Positions 61,060 to 64,000 of a DNA stretch of 64,000 bases are shown piece by piece. Within the stretch, counting starts at the first letter, position 1; each line of letters begins with the position of its first letter. The position numbers and the translations under genes were made by a program. The notes under the pieces were generated by a model that saw only the letters and a program-made list of their open reading frames with translations, was not told where the DNA came from and did not search any database. This DNA comes from Nocardia otitidiscaviarum NBRC 14405 (GTDB lineage Bacteria; Actinomycetota; Actinomycetes; Mycobacteriales; Mycobacteriaceae), in the NCBI RefSeq assembly GCF_000308635.1, contig NZ_BAGD01000043.1, positions 1 to 64,000 on the forward strand, given 5' to 3'.

Positions 61060-64000
61060 CTATGTTGTCCGGGTGCGGCAGCCGGTCGCGCGGTCGTCCA
61101 CCCGGGGCGGGGAGACGGCCCGCAACTCGGTGCGGGCGCGGTCCAGCACGGCGCGGGCCCGGGTGGCGTGGGCGCGCGCGGCCTCGTGATCGTCCAGTGC
61201 GATCGCCAGGCTGGCCAGCACGGCCTCCACCGGTCCGAAGGTCACCACTCCCATTTCCAGGCCGACGATCTTGCCCGCATGCGGTACGAGGTAGTCGTAC
61301 ATTTCGCGAATGGTGTCCGCGTCGTCGAACTGGATCGCGGCCGCCGCGCGGAAGACCGACATGGTGATGGGATAGATGCCGTCCTGGGGCGGCTTGGCTC
61401 CGTCGTACACCCCGCGCGCCGCGTCGCGATCGCCACCGTGCACCAGCGCGATCGCGTAGATGTGCGACAGCACGTCCGGCAGCGCCGCGTAGGCGTGTGC
61501 GAGCTCGCCGACCAGGCCGGACAGATCGGCGCGCGCCCAGGCGAGCGCCACCCGACCGGCCAACGCGGCCTCGGCGGCATTGGTCAGTCCGGAATCCGTT
61601 ATGCGCGTTCGGAATTCGCCGTACAGCTGCTCGGCGCGTTCGAGATCGCCGCGCAGCAGTTCCATACCGGCCGCGGCACAGCAGGCGATATCGAGCAGCG
61701 GCCGCAGCTGCCCCTCGTCGGCGAGTTCGACGGCCAGTGCGGCGTGCCGATCGGCCTCGGCCAGCTCACCGGCGGCGAAGGCGCTGCGGAAACGCAGATG
61801 ATGTGCCACCGCCTGGTATTCGGGGAGTCCGGCCGCGGTGGCGACGGCCTCCAGCTCCGCCGTCAGCGCCGCGTACTCGGGGCCGTAGTCGTAGTCCATG
61901 AAGGTGACCGCATTGACCGCGGCGCAGAGCAACTCGGGATCGCCGAGGGTGCGCGCCGATTCGAGCGCCTGGGTGCTGAGGTGGTGATAGCTCTCGCGGT
62001 TCTCCGCGTCGATTTCGAAGGCCGCCGCCAGCAGCAAGCGCACCCGCTCCGCGCCCGAGGCGGAATCCAGTACCCGCCAGAGGGCTTCGAAGATGTGTGC
62101 GCTCGATTCCCGCCATTCCCGAACGGGCCAGATGACCGGTGCGCGCCAACAGGTGAGCGCCCGAATCACCGGCTCGTCACCGCCGATCCGTTCGGCCAGC
62201 TCCAGCGCCCGGTCGCGGGCGGCCCGGGCGTCACGCTGAGATCCGTTGTCGGCCAGTGCGGTCACCAGTGCACAGTGCGCGTCGAGCAGTGCGGTGCGGT
62301 CGCGGCGGTCGGCGTGCTCGCCGTCGTGCCCGGCCAGCTCGTGCAGTTCGATGACCGAGTGGCTCAATTCCACCGCCGCCGAGCGCATCCCGTGATCCAT
62401 ACAGTGACGGGCCGCCGCCCGCACCCGGTCGATGGCGTGGCGGGCGGTCTCGGCGCTCGCACCGAGTACGGCGTGCCGGGCCAGCAGCAGCGGGTCGGCC
62501 GCGGCGGGGCCGTCGCGGCGCCGCCGCTCCAGGATCTCCAGCGCCGACCAGTGCATGCGCGCCCGCCGCAGCGACGGAATGCCCCGATAGATGGTGTCAC
62601 GGATCAGGCTGTGCTCGAAGCGGATTCGACCCGCGCGGTCGGTGCGCACCAGGCCCACCGATTCGGCGGCCGTGACCATGTCGATGAGCGCGTCCTCGGG
62701 TATTCCGGCGGCCGGAGCGAGCCGGGACAGCTCCACCTCGTCGCCCCAGACGGACAGCTGTCGCAGCACCTCGGCGACACCGAACGGCAGCCGCGCGATG
62801 CGACTGTCGACCAGTTCGCGCACGGCGTCGGGGACGGCGTCGGGATCGCCGCCCGCGGCCAGCAGTCGCGCTGATTCCCGTACGAACAGCGGATTGCCGC
62901 CCGTGCGCCGGTGCATCCGGTCCAGTCCGGCATCGTCGAGCGCCGTGAGTCCCGCGGCCAGCGCGACGGACCGGGTGCCGGTCCGGTCCAGGCCGGTGAG
63001 TTCCAGCCACGCGGCGGTGTGCTGGGCCAGGGCCGCCGTGGTGGCGTGGGTGTCGGGGCCGCCCTCGGAGCGCCGCAGCGTCACCAGGATCAGCACCGGT
63101 TCGTCGCGCAGCCAGCTGGTGACCTGCCGCAGCACCTGCAGCGTGGCGGTGTCGGCGCGGTGCAGATCCTCCAGCAGCAGTGCGACCGGCATCGCGGCGG
63201 TCGCACAGAGCCGGGTCACGGTGCGCGACAGGGTGAACGGATCCGTCGCCGGTTCCGGTGCGGCGGTGGCGGCCAATCCGGCCACCACCTCCGACCAGGC
63301 CCAGGCCATGGGTGCGCCATCCACCTCCGGGCAGGAGCCGGCCGCCACCGTCCAGGCGTTGCCGCGCAGCCGGGCCAGTACGGATTCGGCGAAGGTGGTC
63401 TTGCCGAATCCCGCCTCCCCGGCCACCCAGACCAGCCGCAGGCGTCCGCCCCGCGCGGTCTCCGCGCTCGCGATAACCTGAGCGAGCGCACTGGAATAGT
63501 CCGTGGCGCAACCGTTCTCACGGTCAGTGCCGGTCTCGTCGGGGACAGTCGCGCTGCTCGGCAGTTCGGCGGCCCCGGTCAGATTCGAGGCGTGGTTCAG
63601 AATGGCGGTTTCCAGCGCACGCAGCCCGGGGCCGGGGTCGACGCCGAATTCCTCGCCGAGAAATTCGCGGCAGCGGCGAATGGTGGCGAGTGCCTCCAAT
63701 TGTTGACCCAGTTGATACTGCGCGAGCGCGAGCAATCGGGCGATCTCCTCACGCCCGGGATGCTCGTCGAACAGCTGCCGCAGTTCGATGACCACATCGC
63801 CGGGGCGCTGTAGATCGAGTTTCGCGCGGGCATCGAGTTCGGCCGCGGTCAAGCGCAGGTCGGTAAGCCGATTCGCTTCCGCCACAGCCCATTCCGTATC
63901 GGTGAACGCTTCCAGTGCGGGCCCGTTCCAGCAGGCGAGCGCATTCTCCAGCAGGTGGCTGCGGTCGCGGGTGTCGGCGCGCTGGTCGGCGTCGTTGAGC
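61060..64000 (-). CDS. SARP/AfsR-type transcriptional activator with AAA ATPase domain (5' end outside window)
   Basis: About 979 residues are visible; the reading frame stays open to the window edge, so the N-terminus with its expected OmpR-like DNA-binding domain is missing. The visible start is the bacterial transcriptional activator domain (NALACWNGPALEAFTDTEWAVAEANRL, then FGVDPGPGLRALETAIL). Next comes an AAA_16/NACHT-like ATPase: Walker A VAGEAGFGKTTF, Walker B LLLEDLHRADTATLQVLR. The last 500 residues are TPR-like helices. Such large regulators control secondary metabolism or stress genes in response to unknown signals. The GTG at 63885 is internal, not the start. Confidence 0.9.
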   Translation of the reverse strand, partial: LNDADQRADTRDRSHLLENALACWNGPALEAFTDTEWAVAEANRLTDLRLTAAELDARAKLDLQRPGDVVIELRQLFDEHPGREEIARLLALAQYQLGQQLEALATIRRCREFLGEEFGVDPGPGLRALETAILNHASNLTGAAELPSSATVPDETGTDRENGCATDYSSALAQVIASAETARGGRLRLVWVAGEAGFGKTTFAESVLARLRGNAWTVAAGSCPEVDGAPMAWAWSEVVAGLAATAAPEPATDPFTLSRTVTRLCATAAMPVALLLEDLHRADTATLQVLRQVTSWLRDEPVLILVTLRRSEGGPDTHATTAALAQHTAAWLELTGLDRTGTRSVALAAGLTALDDAGLDRMHRRTGGNPLFVRESARLLAAGGDPDAVPDAVRELVDSRIARLPFGVAEVLRQLSVWGDEVELSRLAPAAGIPEDALIDMVTAAESVGLVRTDRAGRIRFEHSLIRDTIYRGIPSLRRARMHWSALEILERRRRDGPAAADPLLLARHAVLGASAETARHAIDRVRAAARHCMDHGMRSAAVELSHSVIELHELAGHDGEHADRRDRTALLDAHCALVTALADNGSQRDARAARDRALELAERIGGDEPVIRALTCWRAPVIWPVREWRESSAHIFEALWRVLDSASGAERVRLLLAAAFEIDAENRESYHHLSTQALESARTLGDPELLCAAVNAVTFMDYDYGPEYAALTAELEAVATAAGLPEYQAVAHHLRFRSAFAAGELAEADRHAALAVELADEGQLRPLLDIACCAAAGMELLRGDLERAEQLYGEFRTRITDSGLTNAAEAALAGRVALAWARADLSGLVGELAHAYAALPDVLSHIYAIALVHGGDRDAARGVYDGAKPPQDGIYPITMSVFRAAAAIQFDDADTIREMYDYLVPHAGKIVGLEMGVVTFGPVEAVLASLAIALDDHEAARAHATRARAVLDRARTELRAVSPPRVDDRATGCRTRTT

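Overview
The window is high-GC DNA from a mycolic-acid actinomycete, most likely Nocardia or a close relative. It encodes NucS, GlgE, CysO/CysM/Mec, Lsr2 and a complete mce operon. From 0.3 to 30.1 kb the gene order follows, from memory, the M. tuberculosis block Rv1321 to Rv1343c, with insertions and one loss. I saw no insertion sequence, phage gene, CRISPR array or tRNA. All calls come from reading the sequence; none was checked by a search.

Layout. 0-0.2 kb: the 5S rRNA end of an rRNA operon. 0.3-5.6 kb: nucS mismatch endonuclease, a zinc-ribbon protein, a DivIVA-like coiled coil, methylmalonyl-CoA epimerase, a thiolase, a small membrane protein and a thioredoxin-fold TPR protein. 6-14.7 kb: alpha-glucan metabolism (glgB, glgE, glgP) with a class II amidotransferase and a hotdog thioesterase between them. 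14.8-20 kb: NCS2 purine permease, DoxX protein, dinG helicase, metallophosphoesterase. 20.2-22.2 kb: NAD salvage (pncA, pncB). 22.4-30.1 kb: clpS, DUF2017, P1 peptidase, the mec-cysO-cysM cysteine pathway, rhomboid, a metallo-beta-lactamase-fold phosphodiesterase, rph, rdgB, and an lprD-like/DUF3817 pair. murI, expected next to the rhomboid gene, is absent.

30-45 kb is accessory: SDR, secreted lipase, group 2 sigma factor, TetR, a DHA2 exporter with an extra C-terminal domain, an FAD monooxygenase, PadR, enoyl-CoA hydratase, LysR with an NTF2-fold protein, two membrane-anchored Pro-rich proteins, a VIT1-type metal transporter and a ChaA-type antiporter. 45.2-53.7 kb is one tightly coupled mce operon (yrbEA-yrbEB-mceA-F-mas). 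53.7-64 kb holds a GMC oxidoreductase, an ElyC-type protein, an NTF2/SnoaL protein, a small zinc ribbon, an AraC regulator divergent from a Baeyer-Villiger-type monooxygenase, an Rv3235-type protein, lsr2, and a large SARP-type ATPase regulator cut by the right edge.

The strongest window-wide signal is regulatory. About nineteen genes begin 6-8 bases after a TAnnnT hexamer with no Shine-Dalgarno sequence, the hallmark of leaderless actinobacterial transcripts; I used this to choose several starts. In several accessory intergenic regions a near-perfect palindrome overlaps or abuts the predicted promoter (sigma/TetR, PadR, VIT1, SDR, DoxX, mce), which suggests dedicated regulators. A further unusual point is a CysO sulfur carrier whose Gly-Gly terminus is followed by one extra alanine.
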